Shown: in pieces, positions 15,605 through 22,515 of the stretch
How the letters are laid out: the number at the start of each line of letters is the position of its first letter
Position numbering within the stretch: the stretch's first letter is position 1
From: CALMRE01 sp964412895
Lineage (GTDB): Bacteria; UBP6; UBA1177; JAKLFG01
Assembly: GCA_964412895.1 (NCBI GenBank)
Contig: CAYPQK010000012.1
Coordinates: 1-46,399, forward strand
Length of the DNA stretch: 46,399 bases
Reading direction: 5' to 3'
Translations under genes and position numbers: made by a program
Notes under the pieces: generated by a model
What the model was told of the DNA's origin: nothing
The model's database searches: none
What the model saw: the letters and a program-made list of their open reading frames with translations, nothing else

Positions 15605-15873
15605 CCGCTCTCTTTTTTCCGGGTCCCCTTGTCGGGACGGTTGTAGCGCGGCGTGACGCCGTGAAGCGCGGTGTAGTGTTCGAGCGTTTCGTCAAGCATC
15701 CGGCGCGCCTTGCCGGGGGAAAGCGGGTCGCTGAAAATGTCCATCACACTGAAGCGTAGTCCGTTGGATACGAGCGTCCGGCGCGTTCCGGCCGGGTCGC
15801 GTGTCAGGCCGACGAATACGACCTCGGTGCCGTCCACCAGCCGGAACAAATATGTGTCTTTGCGATTGTTCAC
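15583..15873 (-). CDS. Small GIY-YIG-like protein
   Basis: A 96-residue basic protein. The N-terminal 60 residues (YLFRLVDGTEVVFVGLTRDPAGTRRTLVSNGLRFSVMDI) resemble the beginning of GIY-YIG domains, in which a Tyr-containing strand is followed by VGxT and an Arg-bearing helix; here the usual second motif would be VFVGLT, with Phe in place of Tyr, so nuclease activity is uncertain. The C-terminus is Lys/Arg-rich (RKKESGKKKKRG), suggesting nucleic-acid binding. GTG 15873 is preceded by AGGAGAAGCG, the same start-region pattern as pyrR. It is convergent with phosphofructokinase. The family call is tentative. Confidence 0.55.
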   Translation of the reverse strand: MNNRKDTYLFRLVDGTEVVFVGLTRDPAGTRRTLVSNGLRFSVMDIFSDPLSPGKARRMLDETLEHYTALHGVTPRYNRPDKGTRKKESGKKKKRG

Positions 15874-15963
15874 CGCTTCTCCTTGCCGGATGCCTATAGA
15901 AAAGATAGCGGAACGCTGTCTCTTTCATGTCTGCGGAATATCTTCTTTTTGTCTTCTATTGTT

Positions 15964-15988
15964 AATACTTCGATATAACTCAAGTATT
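15964..15988. promoter_or_regulatory. Inverted repeat upstream of the amidohydrolase promoter
   Basis: AATACTT (15964-15970) and AAGTATT (15982-15988) form a perfect 7-base inverted repeat with an 11-base centre, ending nine bases before the -35 element at 15998. Position and geometry fit an activator-type binding site for a dimeric regulator. No regulator gene is adjacent. Confidence 0.45.
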
Positions 15989-15997
15989 TCGTCTCTG

Positions 15998-16025
15998 TTG
16001 ACAACGCGTTACCATATTTTATACT
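15998..16025 (+). promoter_or_regulatory. Strong promoter of the M20 amidohydrolase gene
   Basis: TTGACA (15998-16003) and TATACT (16020-16025) are spaced by 16 bases, 33 bases before the chosen start at 16059. Confidence 0.75.
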
Positions 16026-16058
16026 CACATGGTCTACGGTAGGAGTTGCGGAGAGGCC

Positions 16059-17213
16059 ATGAGCATAACCAACGACAGTACCCTTGCAGCGCTCCGAAAA
16101 GAGTTGCACCAGTGGCCCGAGACGGCCTATGAAGAGGTCCGGACGCGCGACATCATCGAACGATTCGTGACCGCCGCGACGGCGGGCGACGGCCGTTTCC
16201 GGATCATACGGGCGCTCGAAACGGCGCTGGTGATCGAGTATCGCGGCGGAGACCAAAAGAGCCCCTTCGTGCTGTTCCGCGCCGACATGGATGCCCTGCC
16301 GGTGACCGAGAACCCCGCCAATCCGGTCGTCTCGAAGCATGGCGGCTTCATGCATGCCTGCGGTCACGACATCCACATGACGACACTTGCCGGACTCGTC
16401 GCGCGAATTGCCGAGAAAGGGCCGAAGCGCAATATCCTGTTCGTATTCCAGCCGGGCGAAGAGGGGGCGGGCGGCGCGAAACGGATGATCGCGGCGGGGC
16501 TGTTCGACGGTTATGCCATCGCGGCGGCCTATGCGCTCCATGTGACCGACGATCATCCGCTCGGCGAGGTATCCTCTAAAGCGGGCGTGCTTTTTGCGAT
16601 GCCGCGCGAACTCGATATCTCGTTTACCGGCACCGCCGGTCACGCCGCATTCCCGCACAACGCGAGCGACGCCCTCTTCGCGGCGGCCCATTTCGTCCGC
16701 AATGTGCACGGAACGCTTGCCAAGCGGCTCGACCCGATGCGGCCGTTCCTGCTCCATATCGGCAAGATAGCGGGCGGTACGGCGCGCAACATCATCGCCG
16801 ATCACTGCATCCTGCACGGGACGATGCGGGCGCTCGATCTTGAGACCATGGAGCGGGGCGCGGCGGTGGTGGAGGAGGCGGTACGCGAGGCGGCGGCGCT
16901 CACCGGCGGCGCATACCGCATAGAAACGCTCGGCGAGTTTCTGCCGGTGGTCTGCGACGGCGCGCTGGTGGAACGACTCAAGACCGCCTGCGCGGCGACC
17001 GGGACGCGCTTCGTCACCTCCGAGACCAAGCTGGTGGGGGAGGATTTCGGATTCTTCTGCGCGTTGTGGCCGTCGCTTCTGTTCTGGATCGGCACGCGGC
17101 GTGAAGGGGAGCCGGCGCGGGCGCTCCACACCCCCGTTCTCTATCCGCCCGACGAGGTGGTGCCGCGCGGTATCGCCCTCTTCGAGGCGCTGCTCGATGC
17201 GTCCCCCGAATGA
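16059..17213 (+). CDS. M20-family amidohydrolase (N-acyl amino acid / hippurate hydrolase type)
   Basis: A 384-residue metallo-aminoacylase. It starts like the M20D group (LAALRKELHQWPETAYEEVRT), and has FRADMDALPV, the metal-binding MHACGHDIHMTTLAGL, and PGEEGAGGAKRMI with the catalytic Glu pair. The lid domain carries FTGTAGHAAFPHNASDAL, where the His bridges the active site in this family. GEDFGFFC near the C-terminus provides a further metal-ligand region. Such enzymes cleave N-acyl groups from amino acids, or p-aminobenzoyl-glutamate; the acyl specificity cannot be deduced. ATG 16059 has GGAGAGG directly upstream; an ATG at 16029 lies three bases from the -10 element and is excluded. Monocistronic with its own promoter and a possible operator. 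Confidence 0.87.
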   Translation: MSITNDSTLAALRKELHQWPETAYEEVRTRDIIERFVTAATAGDGRFRIIRALETALVIEYRGGDQKSPFVLFRADMDALPVTENPANPVVSKHGGFMHACGHDIHMTTLAGLVARIAEKGPKRNILFVFQPGEEGAGGAKRMIAAGLFDGYAIAAAYALHVTDDHPLGEVSSKAGVLFAMPRELDISFTGTAGHAAFPHNASDALFAAAHFVRNVHGTLAKRLDPMRPFLLHIGKIAGGTARNIIADHCILHGTMRALDLETMERGAAVVEEAVREAAALTGGAYRIETLGEFLPVVCDGALVERLKTACAATGTRFVTSETKLVGEDFGFFCALWPSLLFWIGTRREGEPARALHTPVLYPPDEVVPRGIALFEALLDASPE

Positions 17214-17242
17214 TTGACTTGTCCCGTTTTTTTTGCTACAAG
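17214..17242 (+). promoter_or_regulatory. Probable promoter of the pyrimidine operon
   Basis: TTGACT (17214-17219) overlaps the amidohydrolase stop, and TACAAG (17237-17242) follows after 17 bases, 29 bases ahead of the first gene. No attenuator hairpin lies between this promoter and the coding region. Confidence 0.5.
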
Positions 17243-17271
17243 ATTCGGCGTGCTGACGCAGGAGGCATATC

Positions 17272-17625
17272 ATGAGCATGGGCGACCTTATCAAGATATT
17301 CGTTATCTTGTGTCTGATCTGGTTCGGGTGGCAGTTCGCCGATCCCTACTGGGACAAATACTGGCTCACCAAGGAGGTCGAAAAGGCGGCGACATGGGGT
17401 ACTAAAAGGGATGTCGAGCAGGTCCGGCCCCTGTTGACCGACGCCCTTGCCAACTACGGCATACAAAAGACGGGGCAGGATTGCTATGTTTACAAGGACG
17501 ATCGCAATTTTGTCACGATCAAGGTGGAGTACGATGCGAAGGTCGAGATCTTCGGCAATCTGCTGCACACCTACAAGATGAAGATAGCGGTCACCAAGAG
17601 GGAAGAGTTCAATAAGTTCTTCTAA
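17272..17625 (+). CDS. Small single-pass membrane protein (DUF4845-like)
   Basis: A 117-residue protein with one N-terminal membrane helix (LIKIFVILCLIWFGWQF, residues 5-21) and an extracytoplasmic soluble domain: a helix reading RDVEQVRPLLTDALANYGI and a beta region FVTIKVEYDAKVEIFGNLLHTYKMKIAV. This layout resembles the DUF4845 group, and I do not know its function. GGAGG precedes ATG 17272 by eight bases. It is the first gene after the probable pyr operon promoter and lies 19 bases ahead of pyrR, so it is likely co-transcribed with pyrimidine genes without an obvious functional link. Confidence 0.72.
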   Translation: MSMGDLIKIFVILCLIWFGWQFADPYWDKYWLTKEVEKAATWGTKRDVEQVRPLLTDALANYGIQKTGQDCYVYKDDRNFVTIKVEYDAKVEIFGNLLHTYKMKIAVTKREEFNKFF

Positions 17626-17644
17626 TAGATCGATGGAGAAGCGG

Positions 17645-18196
17645 ATGAAACGGAAGGGGCTCAAGGTCACCAAGGTCATCATGAACGGCGAGGAGATGGA
17701 GCGGACGATCAACCGGATGGTCCACGAGATCATCGAACGGGTCGGGCCCAAGAAAAATGTCGCCATCGTCGGCATCCGGACGCGCGGCGTCCATATCGCC
17801 GAGCGCATCCTTAAAAAGATACAGGAACTCGAAAAGGTGAAGGTCGCCTCGGGCACCATCGACATCGCTCTCTACCGCGACGACTTCTTCAAGAGTCTCG
17901 CGAGTCCCGAGGTCGGCCCGTCGAACCTTAACTTCAATGTCGACGGCGCCAATATCGTGCTGGTCGACGATGTCCTTTACACCGGCCGCACCGTCCGCGC
18001 CGCGATAGACGCCGTGATGGACTACGGCCGTCCCGCCAGCATCATGTATGCGGCGCTCATCGACCGCGGCCACCGCGAACTGCCCATTCAGGCCGATTTC
18101 GTCGGCAAGGCGGTGCAGACCGCCGACCACGAGGCGGTCGCCGTCTATCTCGCCGAAACGGACGACGAGGACAAGGTCGTCATCGGCGAAAAGTAA
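17645..18196 (+). CDS. pyrR: PyrR: uracil phosphoribosyltransferase / pyr regulator
   Basis: The 183-residue protein is a type I phosphoribosyltransferase. It has RTINRMVHEIIERV, the IVGIRTRGVHIAERI segment, and the PRPP-binding loop NIVLVDDVLYTGRTVRAAIDA; the ALYRDDF region is typical of PyrR. In Bacillus PyrR binds pyr mRNA to cause attenuation; in other groups only the UMP-forming activity is retained. I see no PyrR-binding stem or terminator in the leader, so a regulatory role here is doubtful. The frame is open from ATG 17633, but that segment contains the Shine-Dalgarno (GGAGAAGCGG) for ATG 17645, which I prefer. Next gene 27 bases downstream is pyrB. Confidence 0.87.
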   Translation: MKRKGLKVTKVIMNGEEMERTINRMVHEIIERVGPKKNVAIVGIRTRGVHIAERILKKIQELEKVKVASGTIDIALYRDDFFKSLASPEVGPSNLNFNVDGANIVLVDDVLYTGRTVRAAIDAVMDYGRPASIMYAALIDRGHRELPIQADFVGKAVQTADHEAVAVYLAETDDEDKVVIGEK

Positions 18197-18223
18197 GCGC
18201 TCACGCACGGAGAGAAAAATACC

Positions 18224-19138
18224 ATGAAACATCTGCTCGGTATCGAGAACCTTAACCGCGATCAGATCATGCACATCCTCGAAACGGCGGTGTCGTTCGA
18301 GGAGATCAATCAGCGGCAGATCAAGAAGGTGCCCACGCTCAAGGGTTTGAGCGTCATCAATTTCTTCGCCGAACCATCGACCCGGACGCGCATGTCGTTC
18401 GAGGTCGCCGAAAAGCGGCTGTCGGCCGATTCGTACAACATCGCCGTCTCCGGCAGCGCCATCACGAAGGGCGAAACGCTCTCCGACACGGCGCTCAACC
18501 TGCAGGCGATGGCCCCCGACTGCCTCATCATCCGCCACGCGGTATCGGGAACGCCGCACATGCTGGCCCAGATCATGGACTGTTCCATCATCAACGCCGG
18601 CGACGGTTTCCATGAACACCCGACGCAGGCGCTGCTCGACGCCTACACGATACAGAAGAAAAAGGGGCGGCTCGACGGCCTCAAGGTGGCGCTCATGGGC
18701 GATATCGCCCACAGCCGCGTCGCCCGCTCGAACATCCACCTGCTCACCAAAACCGGCTCCCATGTGACGGTGGCGGGTCCCGCGACGATGATCCCGAAGG
18801 ACATCAAGAAACTCGGCGTCGAGGTGACCTACGACCCGAAAGAGGCGGTGAAGGACGCCGATGTGGTGATGATGCTCCGCATTCAGGAGGAACGCGAAAG
18901 CGGCCTCATGTACCCCGACCGGCGCGAATACGCGAAGTTCTTCTGCCTTGACGAGAAACTGCTCTCCCACGCGAAGCCCGACGCGACGGTCATGCATCCC
19001 GGCCCCGCCAACCGCGGCGTCGAGATCGACGACAACATCATGGACGGCGACCGCTCGGTCATCCTTGAACAGGTGGCCAACGGGGTCGCGGTGAGAATGG
19101 CGGTGCTCTATCTTCTCCTCGGAGGATCGAACTCATGA
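18224..19138 (+). CDS. pyrB: Aspartate carbamoyltransferase catalytic subunit
   Basis: It transfers the carbamoyl group to aspartate, the first committed step of UMP synthesis. The 304-residue length is standard. The carbamoyl-phosphate loop FAEPSTRTRMSFEVAEKRL (around residues 46-64), HEHPTQALLDAYTI, LMGDIAHSRVARSN and MHPGPANRGVEID are all intact. The C-terminal IMDGDRSVILEQVANGVAVRMAVLYLLL is also typical. No pyrI regulatory subunit is adjacent, as in organisms where PyrB acts alone or in complex with dihydroorotase. Its stop overlaps the pyrC start by four bases. Confidence 0.95.
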   Translation: MKHLLGIENLNRDQIMHILETAVSFEEINQRQIKKVPTLKGLSVINFFAEPSTRTRMSFEVAEKRLSADSYNIAVSGSAITKGETLSDTALNLQAMAPDCLIIRHAVSGTPHMLAQIMDCSIINAGDGFHEHPTQALLDAYTIQKKKGRLDGLKVALMGDIAHSRVARSNIHLLTKTGSHVTVAGPATMIPKDIKKLGVEVTYDPKEAVKDADVVMMLRIQEERESGLMYPDRREYAKFFCLDEKLLSHAKPDATVMHPGPANRGVEIDDNIMDGDRSVILEQVANGVAVRMAVLYLLLGGSNS

Positions 19139-20415
19139 AACTGCTTATCAAGAACGGCACCATAGTCAACCCGAAGGCGGGGAAGAGCTTCATCGGCTCG
19201 ATCCTCGTCGAGAACGGGAAAACAACCAAGATCGCGAAGGGTGACCTGCCGGCCGACGGCGCCGAGGTGGTCAACGCCGCCGGGATGATCGTCGCCCCCG
19301 GCTTCATCGATCTCCATGTCCATTTCCGCGATCCGGGCTTTGAAGAGAAAGAGGACATCCTCACCGGCCTCGATGCGGCGGCGGCGGGCGGCTTCACGGC
19401 GGTCTGCACCATGCCCAATACGAGTCCGGCCTGCGACAATATCGGCACCATCGAGTACCAGACAAAAAAGGCGGAGAAGCAGGGGAACGGCGTCCGCCTC
19501 TATCCCATCGCCGCCGCGTCAAAAGGGCTCAAAGGGGAAACGATGGCCCCCATCGGCGAACTGAAAGAGGGGGGCGCGATCGCGATCTCCGACGACGGCA
19601 AACCGATAACGGACAGCTCGCTGCTTCAGCGCGTCATGCAGTACGCCTCATCGTTCGGTCTGCGCTATGTGTCGCACTCGGAGGACACCTATCTCTCGAA
19701 GGGCGGCCAGATGAACGAGAGCTACTTCTCGACCCTCTACGGCATGCAGGGCATCCCGGCGGTCGGCGAGGCGCTGTCGGTGGCGCGTGAATGCCTCATG
19801 GCGCAGTATCTCGGCCTCCCGGTCCATATCTGCCATGTTTCGACCAAGATGGCGGTCGATCTCATTGCCTACTTCAAAACGCAGGGGGTGAAGGTCACCG
19901 CCGAGACGGCGCCGCACTACCTCATGCTTACCGATGAAGCGGTCGGCTCCTACGATACCAACACCAAGGTCAATCCGCCACTCAGGTCCGAAGAGGACCG
20001 GCAGGCGCTCATCGCCGCGATCAAGAGCGGCGTCATCGACGCGCTGGCGACCGATCACGCGCCGCACCACGAACGGGACAAGAATGTCGAATTCAACACC
20101 GCCCCGTCGGGGATGGTGGGGCTTGAGACCGCCGTGCCGCTGGTCTACAAGCTGGTCCACGACAAACACATCACCATAGAGCGGTTCGTGGAACTCTTCA
20201 TCGCCGGCTACGGCATCTTCGGGCTTGAGGGCGGAACTCTCACCGAAGGGGGCCGCGCCGATATCACCATCATCGACCCCGAATATCAGTGGACGATAGA
20301 CAAGAATATGTTCCGCTCGAAGTCGCGCAACACCCCGTTCCACGGCTTCCATGTCAAAGGTGCCGTTTTCCGCACCGTAGCGGGCGGCAAGACGGTCTAC
20401 ACCCGCGCCTACTAG
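19135..20415 (+). CDS. pyrC: Dihydroorotase
   Basis: It cyclises N-carbamoyl-aspartate to dihydroorotate. The 426-residue protein is a class I (amidohydrolase superfamily) dihydroorotase: metal ligands in GFIDLHVHFRDPGFEEKEDI, CTMPNTSPACDN, the second-shell HICHVSTKMAVDLI, and LATDHAPHHERDKNVEFNTAPSGMVGLET with the catalytic Asp. The length suits the Bacillus/Aquifex-like class, which can associate with PyrB; the ATGA overlap with pyrB supports coupled translation and perhaps a complex (inference). Eight bases separate its stop from the next gene. Confidence 0.95.
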   Translation: MKLLIKNGTIVNPKAGKSFIGSILVENGKTTKIAKGDLPADGAEVVNAAGMIVAPGFIDLHVHFRDPGFEEKEDILTGLDAAAAGGFTAVCTMPNTSPACDNIGTIEYQTKKAEKQGNGVRLYPIAAASKGLKGETMAPIGELKEGGAIAISDDGKPITDSSLLQRVMQYASSFGLRYVSHSEDTYLSKGGQMNESYFSTLYGMQGIPAVGEALSVARECLMAQYLGLPVHICHVSTKMAVDLIAYFKTQGVKVTAETAPHYLMLTDEAVGSYDTNTKVNPPLRSEEDRQALIAAIKSGVIDALATDHAPHHERDKNVEFNTAPSGMVGLETAVPLVYKLVHDKHITIERFVELFIAGYGIFGLEGGTLTEGGRADITIIDPEYQWTIDKNMFRSKSRNTPFHGFHVKGAVFRTVAGGKTVYTRAY

Positions 20416-20422
20416 AGGTTTC

Positions 20423-21046
20423 ATGGCGTTCTCGCAGAATACGGCGGTCTTCTCGAGCTTCTCCCGCGCGGAGGAGTCACAGCTTCTCGCCTTCAAGAAA
20501 GAGGCCTTCTACAGCACCGGCGAGGATTTCGAGAATTTTAACCGCTGGCAGGAATTCCTCAATCTCTTCTTCATCTACCATGTCCGGTCGGGCGACGCTC
20601 AGACGACCCTCGCCCAGCGGCGCGAACTGCCGCCGGCGCAGATACTGCTCTACGCCCCCTCCTTTTTCAACCGCATGAAGGGGCGCGACTACTTCTCCGA
20701 AGCGCCGCTGGCGTTTGACGACGAGGCGCGTGACGATCTCGGCTGGTTCGACCGGCGCGAGTTGATACTCTCGATCTTCGACCGCAAGGAGGATCAGATC
20801 CATTTCGTGCAGGCGAAGGCCTCCTTCGTCGTGTCGCTCAAGCATCTCGCCTTCTTCAAAAAGGTGAAGAAGCTGGCCGATGCCACGCTGGCGTATCAGA
20901 ACGGCCCGTACCTGCTGTTCCTGATCTCGATACTGCTCCTCAAGAAGGACCGCTTCGCCTCATCGAAGCTGTTCGATCCGTTCCGCGTCGAGGAGCTGGA
21001 GAAGGCCCATCTCTACTATCAGAAATTCGCCGATACGATCATCTAG
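20423..21046 (+). CDS. Uncharacterised protein in the pyr operon
   Basis: A 207-residue cytoplasmic-looking protein, rich in Phe, Leu and Lys and without signal peptide. Segments such as FNRWQEFLNLFFIYHV, RELPPAQILLYAPSFFNRMKGRDYF and NGPYLLFLISILLLKKDRFASSKLF suggest a mainly helical fold with one hydrophobic stretch (residues 160-175) that is too interrupted to be a clear membrane helix. I recognise no family. It sits eight bases after pyrC, and its stop overlaps the GTG start of the radical SAM gene by one base (TAGTG), so the two are probably made together and may act on the same process. Confidence 0.7.
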   Translation: MAFSQNTAVFSSFSRAEESQLLAFKKEAFYSTGEDFENFNRWQEFLNLFFIYHVRSGDAQTTLAQRRELPPAQILLYAPSFFNRMKGRDYFSEAPLAFDDEARDDLGWFDRRELILSIFDRKEDQIHFVQAKASFVVSLKHLAFFKKVKKLADATLAYQNGPYLLFLISILLLKKDRFASSKLFDPFRVEELEKAHLYYQKFADTII

Positions 21047-21990
21047 TGACCGCCAATCTCATCAACCGCCTCTCCGCCGCCGAGCTGGCATCGCTTCTTG
21101 AGGGGGCGCGCCGTCTGTGGGAGTCGGGACAGTGCTGTCCGACGCGGTGCGGCGTGACGCGGCAGTGGGGGACAGCGGCCGACCGCGAGCCGCCCTGCTG
21201 CGGATCGTCCGCCGGCATCAAGGTCGCCTCGTTCGCGATCCATAACGGCGAAGAGCCGCCGGTGAGCGGCTGGAACGGTGCGGGGAATGTCTTTTTCTCC
21301 GGCTGTAACATGCACTGCATTTTCTGCCAGAACTGGCCCATATCGCACGACAACAACGGGCGGCTCTACTCGTCCGATGAATTCGCCGGTGAAATAAAGA
21401 AACTGCTTGCGAAGAAGGTCCATAATCTCAACCTCACGACCGCCGACCACTATTTCTATCCGGTGCTCGCGGTGCTCGCCGCGATGCGCGCCGATATCAC
21501 CGTGCCGATATCCTACAACTGCTCCGGTTACTTCACTGCCGAGGCGCTCGCACTGGTCATCCGCTTCGCCGATATCTTCCTCTACGATGTGAAATACCTC
21601 GATCCGGCGCTCGCGGCGCGCTATAGCCGTGCGCCGGGCTATGTCGAGGCGATGGTGCGGGGGCTCGATGTCATCCATGCGGCAAAGATCCCGTGGGAAG
21701 AGGATGACCTCGGCTTGTTGCGGCGCGGTCTCATCATCCGGCACCTCGTCATTCCGGGAGCGGTCGACAACTCGATGCGGGTGCTCGATCTCCTCGCCCG
21801 GCACCGCGACCGCGGCATGGTCTTCAAGCTGTCGCTCATGAGTCAGTATTTTCCCGCCTACCGCGCGGTGGATCATCCGGAGGTCGGCCGGCGGCTGACG
21901 CACGAGGAGTACGATCCGATCGTTGCGCGGATGGAAGAGCTCGATCTCGACGGCTGGATGCAGGACCTCGACGCCCACGGCGGTGCGTAA
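21046..21990 (+). CDS. Radical SAM protein of the pyruvate-formate-lyase activating enzyme-like group
   Basis: A 314-residue radical SAM enzyme. The cluster motif is CNMHCIFCQNWPIS (CxxxCxxC, around residue 87), preceded by an extra Cys-rich N-terminal region (CCPTRCG and PPCCGSS) resembling that of PflA-like proteins of unknown substrate. GWNGAGNVFFSGC gives the strand before the motif; ISYNCSGYFTAE and FLYDVKYLDPALAARYSRAPGYVEAM correspond to SAM-contact and DxKxxD-like segments of activating enzymes. HLVIPGAVDNSMRVLDLLA continues the barrel. It begins with GTG overlapping the upstream stop. A glycyl-radical partner is not in the window, and many such proteins have no known target, so the role is open. 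Confidence 0.82.
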   Translation: MTANLINRLSAAELASLLEGARRLWESGQCCPTRCGVTRQWGTAADREPPCCGSSAGIKVASFAIHNGEEPPVSGWNGAGNVFFSGCNMHCIFCQNWPISHDNNGRLYSSDEFAGEIKKLLAKKVHNLNLTTADHYFYPVLAVLAAMRADITVPISYNCSGYFTAEALALVIRFADIFLYDVKYLDPALAARYSRAPGYVEAMVRGLDVIHAAKIPWEEDDLGLLRRGLIIRHLVIPGAVDNSMRVLDLLARHRDRGMVFKLSLMSQYFPAYRAVDHPEVGRRLTHEEYDPIVARMEELDLDGWMQDLDAHGGA

Positions 21991-22000
21991 GCAGAGGACC

Positions 22001-22483
22001 TTATTTCTTCGGCTGGGCTTTCTGCTGTTTTTCCTGTTCGACGCGGAGCATTTCGTTGAGTTCGGCCATGTTCTGCTGGACCCGCTGGACGCCGAGCTGA
22101 CTGCCTTTCGCCATCAGTATCGACATCTTGGCGATCGCCTTGGCGCCGGTCGGGGTGCGGTAGAAGGCGGTCATGTCGCGCAGTTCCTGTTCGGTGAATT
22201 CCCCGGCGTAGATGCGGGCGAATTCGTCTTTGAGACCTTCCCAGCTCATGTACTTCATGAGGAATTTGCGCATCACCTCTTTGTAGGGGGCGATGCCGGG
22301 ATTCGATTGGACCTGTATCTGCAGCATCTGCTCCATCGAATCGGCAAGCGTCTTGTCCATCTTCATCGTTATCAGCAGTTCCATCGCGGCGGCGGTGCGG
22401 CTGTCGCCCTTGACCGGCTCCGCGGCCAGCAGCGTCGCGCCGAACATAAGCACCACCAAAAGACCCAAGAGACACTGTTTCAT
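22001..22483 (-). CDS. Exported DUF2059 protein
   Basis: A 160-residue precursor with signal peptide MKQCLLGLLVVLMFGATLLAAEP (cleavage likely after ALLAA-type site near 21). The mature part is helical and fits DUF2059: AAMELLITMKMDKTLADSMEQMLQ, then KFLMKYMSWEGLKDEFARIYAGEFTEQELRDMTAFYRTPTGAKAIAKM, where the phrase FTEQELRDMTAFYRTPTGAK is the most characteristic segment. It ends in a Gln/Lys-rich tail. The function of the family is unknown; it is usually periplasmic. A GAGGAG-like site precedes ATG 22483. It is convergent with the radical SAM gene (11 bases) and follows the DUF1566 gene in the same direction. Confidence 0.83.
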   Translation of the reverse strand: MKQCLLGLLVVLMFGATLLAAEPVKGDSRTAAAMELLITMKMDKTLADSMEQMLQIQVQSNPGIAPYKEVMRKFLMKYMSWEGLKDEFARIYAGEFTEQELRDMTAFYRTPTGAKAIAKMSILMAKGSQLGVQRVQQNMAELNEMLRVEQEKQQKAQPKK

Positions 22484-22515
22484 GACACTCCTCGCGAAAG
22501 GTTTATAATCGATGA

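Noticed and set aside
12546..15695. A leftward open frame of more than 1000 codons opposite the sensor kinase and phosphofructokinase genes
   Set aside because: It is exactly antisense to two well-supported genes, runs through the N gap, and is rich in Arg, Glu and Asp as expected for the complement of high-GC coding DNA. No domain is recognisable.
17243..17644. PyrR-binding attenuator in the pyr operon leader
   Set aside because: No terminator/antiterminator hairpin pair is visible; the interval is filled by a small membrane protein gene.
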